Source of the DNA: CAYRDC01 sp964422925
Lineage (GTDB): Bacteria; Bacteroidota; Bacteroidia; Chitinophagales; S012-47
DNA: 64,000 nucleotides
Direction of reading: 5' to 3'
Assembly (NCBI GenBank): GCA_964422925.1
Contig: CAYRDC010000001.1
Coordinates: 171,544-235,543, forward strand
Below, piece after piece: positions 1-9,267 of the stretch. How positions within the stretch are numbered: the first letter of the stretch is position 1; every line of letters begins with the position of its first letter. The notes beneath the pieces are model-generated. The model was not told where the DNA came from, did not search any database, and saw only the letters and a list, made by a program, of their open reading frames with translations. Position numbers and translations under genes: made by a program.

Positions 1-529
1 GGATGGAATCGATGATCACCAGGCCGGGGTCGAGGCGGGAAGCCTGCTCAAACAATTGAACCATATTAGTTTCAGCCAGTATATAACATTCCGGATTATT
101 CTCCCCCACTCTTCCGGCCCGCATTTTTATCTGTTCTTCACTTTCTTCCCCGGTAACATAGAGGATTTTCAGGTTTCCGAATTTCAGGGCCACCTGCAGG
201 GCCAGCGTGGATTTTCCGATCCCCGGTTCACCGCCTATCAGGATCAGCGAACCCGGAACTATGCCCCCGCCCAGTACCCGGTTGAACTCCTGGTCGGGCG
301 TGACAAGCCGCTGCATTTTACCGGTTTCTATTTCCGCGATACGTTTCGGGCGGACGCTTTTCTTCCGGTCGTTTCCCTTGTCTTTCCAGTTGAATGGCTT
401 TTCCTTGTCCTGGACAACAACTTCTTCGATATAGGTATTCCACTCCCCGCATACCGGGCATTTACCCATCCATTTTGGGCTGTTGTTGCCACAGTTGCTG
501 CAGACAAAAACCGTTTTGGCCTTTGGCAT
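1..529 (-). CDS. radA: DNA repair protein RadA, N-terminal part (cut by window edge)
   Basis: RadA is a RecA-like ATPase that processes recombination intermediates. The visible 176 residues begin with a four-cysteine zinc finger (C10, C13, C24, C27), followed by the RadA-type Walker A GGEPGIGKST at about residues 99-108. The start is the ATG at 529, because the sequence from there (MPKAKTVFVCSNCG) matches the family N-terminus. The 3' part, with the KNRFG motif and Lon-like domain, lies outside the window. The gene follows batE by 38 bases on the same strand and may share its transcript. Family assignment is secure; completeness cannot be judged. Confidence 0.95.
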   Translation of the reverse strand, partial: MPKAKTVFVCSNCGNNSPKWMGKCPVCGEWNTYIEEVVVQDKEKPFNWKDKGNDRKKSVRPKRIAEIETGKMQRLVTPDQEFNRVLGGGIVPGSLILIGGEPGIGKSTLALQVALKFGNLKILYVTGEESEEQIKMRAGRVGENNPECYILAETNMVQLFEQASRLDPGLVIIDSI

Positions 530-567
530 ATCCCAAAGGTAAGGAACCGCATGAATTCTGAAACGCT

Positions 568-1329
568 TCAGATTATCTCCAGATCACCGGCAGGCATCCA
601 CCCTGTTTTGCCGGAGGAAAAGCGAATGCGTACCCAGTCGGTGGTTTCATCAAGTATACGGACCTTGGCTCCCGCGTGCAGTATAAAAAGGTCCAAGCTC
701 CCTTCGGTGGGTTCGCTTTTTACGTACGTGTTCGGTGCAGTGATGATTGCCTCCACATGGGTCCTGTCATACCGGATACGCTGCCGGGAGAGGGAAAAGC
801 TGCCCACCGCCAGCAGGAGGAAAAACAGAGAGCCTACAAAAAGGATCTGTTTCAACACAGCCGGCCGGACAAACAGGAAAACACTCGCGGAAATCCCTGC
901 CAGCCAAATCCAGACAATTGCCAGGAACGCCCATCCGCCAGCACTCCGCCAGCGCAGGAATTTTTCGTACCACCGGTTCAGCAGCCCGGTTTCTTCCGGT
1001 TCATATTTGTCCACTACATGGAGATTGGCCAGTCCGAGGTTCCAGGCAATATCTTCATCCTCAGGAGCCAGCTTGCGGGCCCGTTCATAGTTCAGGATCG
1101 CCCGGACCCAGTTTTCCTGCTTGTACCAGGCATTGCCCAGGTTATAATACACGGCAGCGGTGCGGAAGCCCGATTGCAACAGGGAATCGTACAGGGAAGT
1201 GGCCAGTGTATAATCCTGCCGGGCGTAGGCGCTGTTGGCAGAATCGAACAATGCCTCCGGCCCGGACGCGCGGGCAATGCCGGCACCCAACCACATAAAA
1301 AATATTGCTGTCAAAATCTTTCGCATCAT
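568..1329 (-). CDS. batE: BatE, TPR and SH3-like domain protein
   Basis: This is the last gene of the bat (Bacteroides aerotolerance) operon, 253 aa. It has a signal peptide at residues 1-21, TPR helices at about 25-105 (ALFDSANSAYARQDY, AVYYNLGNAWYKQ), two membrane segments at about 133-178, and a C-terminal bacterial SH3-like module at about 192-253. The start ATG overlaps the batD stop in an ATGA, which indicates translational coupling. The domain order is that of BatE proteins. The molecular role of the Bat system, probably envelope maintenance or stress tolerance, is still unsettled in the literature. Confidence 0.88.
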   Translation of the reverse strand: MMRKILTAIFFMWLGAGIARASGPEALFDSANSAYARQDYTLATSLYDSLLQSGFRTAAVYYNLGNAWYKQENWVRAILNYERARKLAPEDEDIAWNLGLANLHVVDKYEPEETGLLNRWYEKFLRWRSAGGWAFLAIVWIWLAGISASVFLFVRPAVLKQILFVGSLFFLLLAVGSFSLSRQRIRYDRTHVEAIITAPNTYVKSEPTEGSLDLFILHAGAKVRILDETTDWVRIRFSSGKTGWMPAGDLEII

Positions 1330-3146
1330 GCCCTGTTCCGGTTGAGTTCTGTGATTAATTGTTCCGCTTTCCGGAGCAGTTCCTGCCGGCTTCCGGGGCC
1401 GTCAACAGGCGCATACAAAGCCATTTCGCAGGTATCGATAATGGCCAGGTATTCCTGAACCGGCTCCCGGCCGATTTGCCGGTCCGTAAGTTTTTGTCGT
1501 ATTGCTTCCCGCGACAGTTCTGCCAGGCGGAGCCCGTAGCGATCCATCATAAAGCCCTCCAGTGCTTCCTTGACCGCCCCGTAAAAGGCTTCAGAATTTC
1601 CTTCGTGCAACAATTTGCCGGCTTTTGCCAGCCGCTGGCGCGCTTCCCGGCCGGCCTTGCGCTGACGCATGGTAGCAGCATTATTCAGGAGTGCTTCCCT
1701 GCGCTTCTTCCAGGCCAGCATTAGGCCAAACAGGGCAAAAGGTAAGCCCACGGCCAGTGCAAACCACCCTGACCGGAGCCATGGGCTTTGCGGATTGACA
1801 ATGTTCCCCGGCCTTGTCTTTATGTAATGAATGTCCTTGCCCAGCAGTTCCACTTCCTCCTTGTTCAGCCCACTGACAGAACCGTTCGCAGATTCAGCGT
1901 TATTGCCCGGGGCGATATTCAGTTCAATGGATGGAGTGTTCAGCGTTTTATAGGCTCCCGCGTCCGGGTCAAAGCAGGTGAATGGGATGGGGTCAATCCG
2001 GTAATGCCCGGCTCTGCGCGGAATAATCAGGTATTCAAAAGTCCGGGAGCCCGAAAGGGGTACCTGGCTCCTGACCGAGGTACTGACTTTCGGGTCATAC
2101 ACCTCAAAATCGTCCGGCAGGTGCAGTTCGGGGGCATCAATCAGGTACAGGTTCCCGGTACCTGAAACGGTCAGTTTCAGGGTAATGGCATCGTCTGTGG
2201 TCAGGCTGTCGGGCGTAATGGTAGAAGACAGCCTGAATGAGCCAACCGCCCCGGAAAACGCAGCCGGACGCCTGTCCTGCGGTAAAGGCTTCACGTCCAC
2301 GGTCAGTCCGTTGCTCCGGATTTTTTCCTGTTGCTGGCTGAAAAATCCCCGAGAAACGATAGCGCTGATCTCTGCCGGCTCGATGCGTAATTTACCGCTG
2401 CGCTGCGGGAACAATGCCACTTGTTGTATGATCAGCGTCCGGTACACGTGCCCGTTTATCCGCTCCTGCCTGACTTTTTGACGCCCAATTTTTATATCCT
2501 GCTTCCAAAAGCCATCATAATTTCCTGCCGGCAGGGAATAATCGTTGACGCCAACCCCGGAAGGCACAATAAGCTTATAGGTGACCGTCACCTGCTGTCC
2601 CTGGTAAACCTGCGTGCGGTCGGCCAGCAATTGGAGGCGAACCGGTTCAGTGTTGGCGGGTTGTTCCTCTTCCGGAAAACTTGGCCAGGACGGGAAAACA
2701 GGATCCGGGAACATATTGAACGGATCCCAGGGGTCGTTTCTCCTTTTCCTTCGCGTACTACCTTCTACTACTTCTATTTTAATGGGCCGGCTTTCGTATG
2801 TTTTCCCGTTGATTACTGCAGAGGCTTTTTCGATTGACCAGGTACCTACTGAATTGGGACGCAATACATAGCTCAAAATCGTTTCCCGGGTGACATCCCC
2901 GTTTACAATGTGGGTGCTGGAAATCGTGCTGGGGCCGGATACGACTTCAAAATGTTTGAACTCCGGTGGCCTCCACTGCCCGGGACGGGTATTCACAAAG
3001 TGGAACTGGACCTCAAAGGTCTCCTTCAGGCCTACCCGGTTGCGGTCGACCAAAGCATAAAAATCCGGCTCCTGACCTGCGGACAGAAAACTGACGCCCA
3101 TCAGGAAGGCAAAAACCCAATACCTTATGTTACCAATCCTTTTCAA
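1326..3146 (-). CDS. batD: BatD, oxygen tolerance membrane protein
   Basis: This 606-aa protein has a signal peptide (cleavage near FLSAGQ), a long periplasmic region of beta-sandwich type, and one membrane helix at about residues 462-482 followed by a basic cytoplasmic tail of about 120 aa. This is the BatD family layout. The start appears to be TTG at 3146. The next in-frame ATG would remove most of the signal peptide, so the TTG is preferred. It overlaps batC by 17 bases and is coupled to batE by ATGA. Confidence 0.88.
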   Translation of the reverse strand: MKRIGNIRYWVFAFLMGVSFLSAGQEPDFYALVDRNRVGLKETFEVQFHFVNTRPGQWRPPEFKHFEVVSGPSTISSTHIVNGDVTRETILSYVLRPNSVGTWSIEKASAVINGKTYESRPIKIEVVEGSTRRKRRNDPWDPFNMFPDPVFPSWPSFPEEEQPANTEPVRLQLLADRTQVYQGQQVTVTYKLIVPSGVGVNDYSLPAGNYDGFWKQDIKIGRQKVRQERINGHVYRTLIIQQVALFPQRSGKLRIEPAEISAIVSRGFFSQQQEKIRSNGLTVDVKPLPQDRRPAAFSGAVGSFRLSSTITPDSLTTDDAITLKLTVSGTGNLYLIDAPELHLPDDFEVYDPKVSTSVRSQVPLSGSRTFEYLIIPRRAGHYRIDPIPFTCFDPDAGAYKTLNTPSIELNIAPGNNAESANGSVSGLNKEEVELLGKDIHYIKTRPGNIVNPQSPWLRSGWFALAVGLPFALFGLMLAWKKRREALLNNAATMRQRKAGREARQRLAKAGKLLHEGNSEAFYGAVKEALEGFMMDRYGLRLAELSREAIRQKLTDRQIGREPVQEYLAIIDTCEMALYAPVDGPGSRQELLRKAEQLITELNRNRA

Positions 3147-3870
3147 TTTGCTTTTGCGTTGCCTTTGCTTCTTTCAGCTTGTTCATTTTCCGCAAAACCT
3201 TTTTCTCCTCATCCTGCAGCGCCTGTAAAATCTGTTCCGCCTGGCGCTGATCCATCTGGTTGGGGTTCGGCTGCTGCTGTGGCTGTTTATCCTGTTCTTC
3301 CTTCGGGTTGTTTTGCCCCGAATCTTTTTGTTGCTGATCCTTCTTGTTCTTTTGCTCCTGGTTTTTTTGTTGTTGGTTTTGCTGTTGCTGCCGGTTTTGC
3401 TTTTGATCCTGTTTATTTTCTTTCTGTTGCGGATTATTTTGGTTTCGTTGCATCATGGCCATGGCATAAGCCAGGTTATACCGGGTGTCTTCAGCTTCCG
3501 GGTCGAGGCGAAGGGCTCTTTTATAGGCTTCGGCTGCTTTTTCATATTGTTTCTGTTCCATGTAGGCATTGCCCAGGTTGTGCCAGGCTCTGGCTTTCAT
3601 GCGGCTGTCGGTGGCCAGGTTCCCGGCCGCTTCAAAGGATTCGATGGCTTTCTGAAAATCCTGCTGCTTGTAAAGCGCATCGCCCTGGTTGAAAAGGGCT
3701 TCGGGATAGGTGGCGTTTTCTTTCAGGGCTTCGGCATATTTTTCAGCTGCCTCATTGTAATGTTGTTTCTCATATAGTTTGTTGCCTTCGCGCACCAGGC
3801 GCTGCGCTTCCTGGGCGGGTGCGGCCCAGGCAATCATAATGTATAATATGAGTAACAAACCTCGTCTCAT
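3130..3870 (-). CDS. batC: BatC, TPR protein with Gln/Lys-rich linker
   Basis: A 246-aa exported protein. It has a signal peptide (ILYIMIAWAAPAQE) and about three TPR units at residues 20-135 (LVREGNKLYEKQHYNEA, ALFNQGDALYKQQD, AWHNLGNAYMEQK). A strongly Gln/Asn/Lys-rich low-complexity stretch follows at about 140-210, then a short charged tail. TPR plus a polar tail is the usual BatC form. The stop overlaps batD, and the start is 4 bases inside batB. The Q-rich linker probably varies freely between species. Confidence 0.88.
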   Translation of the reverse strand: MRRGLLLILYIMIAWAAPAQEAQRLVREGNKLYEKQHYNEAAEKYAEALKENATYPEALFNQGDALYKQQDFQKAIESFEAAGNLATDSRMKARAWHNLGNAYMEQKQYEKAAEAYKRALRLDPEAEDTRYNLAYAMAMMQRNQNNPQQKENKQDQKQNRQQQQNQQQKNQEQKNKKDQQQKDSGQNNPKEEQDKQPQQQPNPNQMDQRQAEQILQALQDEEKKVLRKMNKLKEAKATQKQIEKDW

Positions 3871-4904
3871 GCCCTGAAAATTTTCCAGTTCACAAACGCT
3901 TCTGTACGCTGGTTTGATATAAGCAATTCTATTATCAGCAGGAACACTGCGAGGCCAAGAGGCACCCGGTAATAAGAAACCCAGTCCTTAAACTGCACGG
4001 TATCGATTTCCGCTTTTTCCAGGGCTTCAAGATGCTGGCGGACTGTGCGGATCTGGGCATTCGAACCGTCAAAGGGCTGGTAATGCCCGTTAGCAGCCAG
4101 GGCCACCTGCTGCAGTGTTTCCTCATTCAGTTTGGTAAGTACCACCTCTCCGTCCGGGCCCTTCTTATATCCTTTCAGTATTCCGTTTTGATAAACTGGA
4201 ATCGGGGCACCGCGGGCGGAACCGATCCCGATGGCTTCAATCATAATGCCCTTTCCGGCTGCTTCGCGGGCGGCTTCCAGGCAACCCGCTTCATGGTCTT
4301 CCCCGTCAGAAATCAGGATCAGCGCCCGGTACATGTCATTGCCTTCCGGGAAAGATTCCATGGCCAGGCGGATCGCCTCGGCAATGGCGGTTCCCTGGGT
4401 GGGAACCAGGTCCGGGATGGCGTTTTCCAAGAACAACCTAGCTGCGTCATGATCGGTAGTTAGCGGCATCTGCAGGTAAGCGTGCCCGGCAAAAACAATG
4501 AGCCCGATGCGGTCGTTGGGCAGGCGGTCAATCAGCCGGGAACAGAACAAACGTGCCCTTTCCAGGCGGTTCGGGCGTATGTCTTCGGCCAGCATGCTCC
4601 GCGAAACATCCAGGGCAATCATCACATCGGCTCCCCTGAGCTTTACCTTCCGGCTTCCAAGCCCGGCACGGGGATTGGCCAAAGCCAGCACCACCCCTGT
4701 CCAGGCCAGCACAAGCAGTAGGAATTTAAACGCCCTTTTCTGGCGGGCTTTCCCGGGCAGGTACACCGGTTGCAAGCGGGGCTCCCCGATTTTCCGGATC
4801 AGCCGCTTCTGCCACCACCCGTGGGTCATGTGCACCGCCCACATTACCGGGATCAGACCTAAAGCCCAGAGATATTCAATATGTTCCCACTGCAACTCCT
4901 TCAT
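3867..4904 (-). CDS. batB: BatB, von Willebrand factor A membrane protein
   Basis: A 345-aa vWA protein. N-terminal membrane helices at about residues 10-25 and 58-78 precede a vWA domain with a complete MIDAS signature, DVSRS at about 98-102, and the later Asp motif LISDGEDHEAG. A third helix lies near 315-333. It is paralogous to the adjacent BatA. Spacing to batA is 2 bases, and its stop overlaps the batC start. The intact MIDAS implies divalent-metal-dependent partner binding, probably within a Bat complex in the inner membrane. Confidence 0.92.
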   Translation of the reverse strand: MKELQWEHIEYLWALGLIPVMWAVHMTHGWWQKRLIRKIGEPRLQPVYLPGKARQKRAFKFLLLVLAWTGVVLALANPRAGLGSRKVKLRGADVMIALDVSRSMLAEDIRPNRLERARLFCSRLIDRLPNDRIGLIVFAGHAYLQMPLTTDHDAARLFLENAIPDLVPTQGTAIAEAIRLAMESFPEGNDMYRALILISDGEDHEAGCLEAAREAAGKGIMIEAIGIGSARGAPIPVYQNGILKGYKKGPDGEVVLTKLNEETLQQVALAANGHYQPFDGSNAQIRTVRQHLEALEKAEIDTVQFKDWVSYYRVPLGLAVFLLIIELLISNQRTEAFVNWKIFRA

Positions 4905-4906
4905 GT

Positions 4907-5917
4907 CTATTCAATCGTCCGGTACAGGGTTTTTCTGAACAAAAATTCAAGCAGCATGGCCGCGGCCCCGATCAGCAACAGTGGAAAAAACAAGTCGCGC
5001 TTCCGGGGTATTACGCTCATTTCAATGCGGGTTCGTTCCATTTGGTCAATGGTGTCGTAAATTTCCTGCAGCGATGTGTTCCCGGTGGCGCGGTAATACT
5101 GCCCGCCCGTTTTGGCGGCTATGTCTTTCAGTAACTCTTCATCGATTTCCACCGGAACCCTTTCGAAAATATACTGTCCGTTGGGGTAAATCCCCACCGG
5201 GGACAGGGCGGTTCCCCGGCTGCCGACCCCGATAGTGTGCACCCGTATGCCAAAGGATGCTGCCAGGTCGGCCGCCATGCGTGGGTCGGTGGAACCGGTA
5301 TTGTTCACTCCGTCTGTCAACAGGATGATCACCTTGCTGGCTGCTTTGCTGTCCTTCAGGCGGTTCACCGCGGTACCGAGCCCGGAGCCGATAGCGGTGC
5401 CGGATTCCAGTTTTCCGGCCTGAACTGTTTTGAGCTGTTCGCTCAGCACCCGGTGGTCAATGGTAACAGGACACTGGGTAAAGGCTTCGCCCGAGAAAAC
5501 CACCAGCCCGATACGGTCGCTGGGGCGGTTTTTGATAAACCGCAGGGCAACCTCCCGCGCGGCTTCCAGGCGGTTTGGGCTAAAATCTCGGGCCAGCATG
5601 CTGGGTGAAACATCCAGTGCCAGTACGATGTCAATCCCATAGGTCTCCTGCCGGGTGTCTTTTTCTTCCACCTGTGGCCTGGCGAGGGCGACCAGGAACG
5701 CTGACAGGCTCACCAGGCGCAAGGCAAAAAGCAAATGCCGGGTGCGGGTGCGCCAATTGGCTCCCGCTTTGCGAAGGCCCCCGGTATCCGGCAATGCCAG
5801 GGCCGGTTGCTGCCGGTTCATCCGCCAGGCATACCATCCCACCAGCAGGGGTAGCAGCAGCAACAGGTACAAAACCGATGGGTGCGCGAACAATATGTCT
5901 TTTAAATCCCAGCTCAT
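4907..5917 (-). CDS. batA: BatA, von Willebrand factor A membrane protein
   Basis: A 336-aa paralogue of BatB. It has N-terminal membrane helices at about residues 10-27 and 55-75, a vWA domain with the MIDAS DVSPS and the second motif LLTDGVNNTGS, and a C-terminal helix at about 310-330. The start ATG overlaps the stop of the upstream gene (ATGA). Its position directly before batB is the conserved bat gene order. No aberrant residues were seen in the metal site. Confidence 0.92.
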   Translation of the reverse strand: MSWDLKDILFAHPSVLYLLLLLPLLVGWYAWRMNRQQPALALPDTGGLRKAGANWRTRTRHLLFALRLVSLSAFLVALARPQVEEKDTRQETYGIDIVLALDVSPSMLARDFSPNRLEAAREVALRFIKNRPSDRIGLVVFSGEAFTQCPVTIDHRVLSEQLKTVQAGKLESGTAIGSGLGTAVNRLKDSKAASKVIILLTDGVNNTGSTDPRMAADLAASFGIRVHTIGVGSRGTALSPVGIYPNGQYIFERVPVEIDEELLKDIAAKTGGQYYRATGNTSLQEIYDTIDQMERTRIEMSVIPRKRDLFFPLLLIGAAAMLLEFLFRKTLYRTIE

Positions 5918-6837
5918 TCGTTCTCCTTTAGCGGTTTCTCCACCACCGCGGTACCGGTAACCAGTTTCCGGGCATATTCCATGGCACGGGTATGTTCATC
6001 CGGCATGGGCCGGGCTTTGGCAAACTTGGCCAGGTCAGCCGTTTCCAGCACTGAGCGCAGAAACTCCAGTTGCTCGGCTGAAAGGTCAGCCCGCAAAGTC
6101 CGCAATGTTTCCGAAGTGGTGTATTCCAGGATCGGTTTCGCGAAGCGGTAAACCAGGTAAGTCCGGAGGATTTCCGTCAGCCGGATATAATAGGTCTTTA
6201 CCTGGTCATGCTGCCAGAGCTTTTCTTTTTCCAGCTTGTCCAGTTGGGTCAGAGCCCAAATGTGAGGCGGCACATCCTCAGGTATCGGGCCGGGTTTCTC
6301 ATTCTCCTTTTTCCGGTGCTTCCACAGCCACCACAGGGCAATTCCCAGCAAAACAACCATCAGGGCAATGACTATCCGCGAAAGGATCTCCCAGCGGGTC
6401 AATCCTACCGGCAGCGGAGCCTCGATGGGTTTAATGGGTTGCGTGGTGTCCACGGGAACCGATTCCACCAGCACGTGGAAAGGTTGGGTGCGCAAAGTGT
6501 CTGCCGGGCCGTCCGGGCCCACAGCATACACCGGCAGGGAAGGCAGGACCAGGTAGCCTGTGTCAAACGTGGTTAGTTGCAGGCGTTCGAGCACGGACCA
6601 CGTGCTGTCTTTTTCCAAAGTATCACGCTGGCGCTCCAGCAATTCAAAGGATGCCAGCGAATCGGGCAACAGCGTGAGCACATAACCGGGCGGCTGCTTC
6701 CATTCGATATGCAGGTTCAGGTGCTCCCCGATGCGGATATGGGCCGTGTCCAGCCCGGCTTGCAGCCGCAACGGCTGGCCGAAACCGGCCACAAGCTGCC
6801 AAAGCATGATCCACACCAGGAGTTGTTTCTTTCTCAT
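5914..6837 (-). CDS. Bat-operon membrane protein of unknown function
   Basis: A 307-aa protein lying between the DUF58 gene and batA. This slot is usually filled by a poorly characterised gene in Bacteroidota bat operons. It has a signal peptide (cleavage near VAGFGQ), a periplasmic beta-rich region to about residue 145, one membrane helix at about 153-173, and a basic and acidic cytoplasmic tail. The tail resembles the C-terminal region of BatD or DUF4381 proteins. It abuts the DUF58 gene by 3 bases and overlaps batA by 4. A Bat-complex role is inferred from context only. Confidence 0.75.
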   Translation of the reverse strand: MRKKQLLVWIMLWQLVAGFGQPLRLQAGLDTAHIRIGEHLNLHIEWKQPPGYVLTLLPDSLASFELLERQRDTLEKDSTWSVLERLQLTTFDTGYLVLPSLPVYAVGPDGPADTLRTQPFHVLVESVPVDTTQPIKPIEAPLPVGLTRWEILSRIVIALMVVLLGIALWWLWKHRKKENEKPGPIPEDVPPHIWALTQLDKLEKEKLWQHDQVKTYYIRLTEILRTYLVYRFAKPILEYTTSETLRTLRADLSAEQLEFLRSVLETADLAKFAKARPMPDEHTRAMEYARKLVTGTAVVEKPLKENE

Positions 6838-6840
6838 TGT

Positions 6841-7716
6841 TTACCTGCGTTTGTCCCGCTGCCGGAAAAAGCCCAGCAGTGCTTTCACATAATCCGACCC
6901 GGTGGCCACATCGAGTGTGTCCGCTCCGCTCCGCGCAAAGGATTCCCTGAAGTACGCGACACGGTTCCGGTAATGCTGCTCATAAGCCCGCCTGAACCGC
7001 CCGGAACCCAGATCCACCCAGGAGATCTGGCCTGATTCCAGGTCCCGGACCGGCACCAAGCCCCCGGAGGGCAATTGTTCTTCCCGCTGATCGTACATCC
7101 GGATGCCAACAACATCATGCCTGCGGGCAGCATGGCGCAGGGCATCGGCATACCCTTCTTCCGCGAAATCAGACAACAAGAAGACGATTGCCCGCTTTTT
7201 CATCACATTCATCATAAATTCCAGGGCACTGAGCGTTGACGTGCCTCTACCCTCCGACTGTGCCTCCAGAAACTCGCGGATAATGCGCAAAATATGGCTG
7301 CGGCCCTTCTTGGGCGGAATGTATTGCTCCACCCGGTCGGAATACAGGATGGCGCCCACCTTGTCCTTGTTGAGCATGGCGGAAAAAGCCAAAACGGCCG
7401 AGATCTCAGTCATCAGGGCCCGCTTGGTGTCGTGCACCGTGCCGAACAGGGAAGACTGGCTGATGTCCGCCATGATCAAAACGGTTAGTTCCCGTTCTTC
7501 CTCGAACACTTTGACGTAGGGCTGGTTGAGCCGGGCGGTAACATTCCAGTCGATACTACGCACGTCATCACCGTACTGGTATTCGCGCACTTCGCTGAAG
7601 GCTATGCCGCGCCCCTTGAAGGCGCTTAAGTATTCCCCGGCAAACAGGTGGCGCGACAGGCCACGGGTTTTTATCTCAATTTTCCGAACTTTCCGTATTA
7701 ATTCCCTTGTATCCAT
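6841..7716 (-). CDS. DUF58 family protein (vWA-like)
   Basis: A 291-aa soluble protein with the DUF58 hallmark GDDVRSIDWNVTARLNQPYV at about residues 47-66 and a vWA-like core (MADISQSS). It is the partner that almost always follows moxR. The pair is thought to act as an AAA chaperone with its vWA client or adaptor. It sits 18 bases after moxR and 3 before the next gene, so it is the second gene of the bat transcript. Confidence 0.92.
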   Translation of the reverse strand: MDTRELIRKVRKIEIKTRGLSRHLFAGEYLSAFKGRGIAFSEVREYQYGDDVRSIDWNVTARLNQPYVKVFEEERELTVLIMADISQSSLFGTVHDTKRALMTEISAVLAFSAMLNKDKVGAILYSDRVEQYIPPKKGRSHILRIIREFLEAQSEGRGTSTLSALEFMMNVMKKRAIVFLLSDFAEEGYADALRHAARRHDVVGIRMYDQREEQLPSGGLVPVRDLESGQISWVDLGSGRFRRAYEQHYRNRVAYFRESFARSGADTLDVATGSDYVKALLGFFRQRDKRR

Positions 7717-7734
7717 AACTAAAATGTAACCGGA

Positions 7735-8736
7735 TCAGGGCACCTCCACCCGGTTCAGAATGGTTGTTATGATTTCCTCGCTGGTGATGTTTTCAGCCTC
7801 GGCTTCATAAGTCAGGCCAATCCGGTGCCGCATGACATCCAGCGCCACGGCCCGCACATCCTCAGGCACCACGTATCCGCGCCTGTTCATAAAAGCATGG
7901 GTTTTGGCGGCCAGCGCCAGGTAAATGCTGGCCCGGGGCGAACCCCCGTACGCGATCAGAGGCTGCAGGTTTTCCAGACCCCACTGCTGCGGCTCCCTGG
8001 TGGCAAACACCAGGTCTAGGATGTATTGCTCTATCTTTTCGTCCATGTACACCCTGCGCACCACTTCCCGGGCTTTCAGTATCTGCTCCGGCTTGATCAC
8101 AGGCTTGATTTCCGGGATTCCCTCCTCCACATTTATCCGCATGATCTTGCGCTCTTCCTCCCGGTCCGGGTAAGTCACCACCACTTTCAGCATAAACCGG
8201 TCAACCTGGGCTTCCGGCAAAGGATAGGTTCCTTCCTGCTCAATCGGGTTTTGCGTGGCCATGACAAGGAAGGGCTCCTCCAGGACATAAGTCTTATCCC
8301 CGATGGTAACCTGCTTTTCCTGCATAGCTTCCAGCAGCGCACTCTGCACCTTGGAAGGAGCCCGGTTGATCTCATCGGCCAGGATAAAATTTGAGAATAC
8401 CGGGCCTTTCTTCACCGTGAAACTGCTTTTGGTCGGATTATACACCATAGTGCCGATGACATCAGCCGGAAGAAGATCGGGTGTAAACTGTATGCGGCTG
8501 AAGCGGGCATTGACGGCAGATGCAAGCGTTTTAATGGCCAGGGTTTTGGCAAGGCCGGGCACGCCCTCCAACAAAATATGTCCGCCCGCCAACAGGGCCA
8601 GGACCAGCCGCCCGGTCATTTGTTGCTGGCCCACAACCGCCTTGCGCGTTTCCAGGTTCAGCAAATCCAGGAATGCTCCTTCGCGGGCAATTTCCTCATG
8701 CAATTCCTTAATATCTACGGATTGTTCTGTTGCCAT
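7735..8736 (-). CDS. moxR: MoxR family AAA+ ATPase
   Basis: A 333-aa AAA+ chaperone-like ATPase. It has a Walker A GVPGLAKT at about residues 58-65, a Walker B and following segment ILADEINRAPSKVQSALLEA, and a sensor 1 region MATQNPIEQEGTYPL. The ATG at 8736 is preferred over an in-frame TTG nine bases upstream. A TAATTTTG element (8756-8763, minus strand) places transcription start about 10-15 bases before this ATG. It is the first gene of the moxR-DUF58-bat operon. Confidence 0.93.
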   Translation of the reverse strand: MATEQSVDIKELHEEIAREGAFLDLLNLETRKAVVGQQQMTGRLVLALLAGGHILLEGVPGLAKTLAIKTLASAVNARFSRIQFTPDLLPADVIGTMVYNPTKSSFTVKKGPVFSNFILADEINRAPSKVQSALLEAMQEKQVTIGDKTYVLEEPFLVMATQNPIEQEGTYPLPEAQVDRFMLKVVVTYPDREEERKIMRINVEEGIPEIKPVIKPEQILKAREVVRRVYMDEKIEQYILDLVFATREPQQWGLENLQPLIAYGGSPRASIYLALAAKTHAFMNRRGYVVPEDVRAVALDVMRHRIGLTYEAEAENITSEEIITTILNRVEVP

Positions 8737-8755
8737 ATCACGCAATTTTAGACAT

Positions 8756-8787
8756 CAAAATTAACTGAAACCTCTGCCCGCTTAAAG
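8756..8787 (-). promoter_or_regulatory. Promoter of the moxR-bat operon
   Basis: On the minus strand TAATTTTG (8756-8763) matches the Bacteroidota -7 consensus TAnnTTTG exactly. About 19-20 bases further upstream lies TTTA, one base off the -33 TTTG. The predicted leader is only about 10-15 bases. Confidence 0.5.
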
Positions 8788-8892
8788 TTAATTCATGTTA
8801 AGCCTAAATCATCCAGGGACAAGAAAACCCCGTGAAAAACGGAACAGAATTACTTGGTTTTGTTAATTACCATTAAAAAACAGGTACCTTGT

Positions 8893-8924
8893 TTTGCATA
8901 ATACTAAAAAAATGCGTAGGTTTG
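8893..8924 (+). promoter_or_regulatory. Promoter of the padR-pspC operon
   Basis: TTTG at 8893-8896 and TAGGTTTG at 8917-8924 are separated by exactly 20 bases, a full match to the Bacteroidota promoter. The -7 box ends 4 bases before the padR ATG at 8929. Transcription should therefore begin at or next to the start codon, giving a leaderless message. Confidence 0.75.
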
Positions 8925-8928
8925 CCCC

Positions 8929-9267
8929 ATGAATATTGAAAATTCAAAAGCCCAGATGCGAAAAGGGGTGTTGGAATATTGCATTCTTTCCATCATCCAT
9001 TCAAGTGGAGAGGCTTACCCTTCTGATATCCTAGTGCGGTTAAAAGAAGCGGAGCTGATTGTGGTGGAAGGCACCATTTACCCCCTCCTCAACAGGTTGA
9101 AAAACGGAGGGGTTCTGTCTTACAAATGGGTTGAATCGCAAAGCGGCCCCCCCAGGAAGTATTACCAGCTCACAAAAATCGGCCGGGAAGTACTGAAAGA
9201 AATGGATAAAACATGGATTGCTCTTTCGAAGGCGGTGAACCAGTTAACTAAAAACAATTTTTCATGA
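8929..9267 (+). CDS. PadR family transcriptional regulator
   Basis: A 112-aa winged-helix regulator of the short PadR type, covering recognition helix and wing (GTIYPLLNRLKNGGVL at about residues 48-63) and a dimerisation helix at the end. Its stop overlaps the start of the pspC-like gene in ATGA. This pairing is common in Bacteroidota and suggests it controls its own two-gene operon. It opens with a strong canonical promoter. The effector is unknown. Confidence 0.92.
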   Translation: MNIENSKAQMRKGVLEYCILSIIHSSGEAYPSDILVRLKEAELIVVEGTIYPLLNRLKNGGVLSYKWVESQSGPPRKYYQLTKIGREVLKEMDKTWIALSKAVNQLTKNNFS

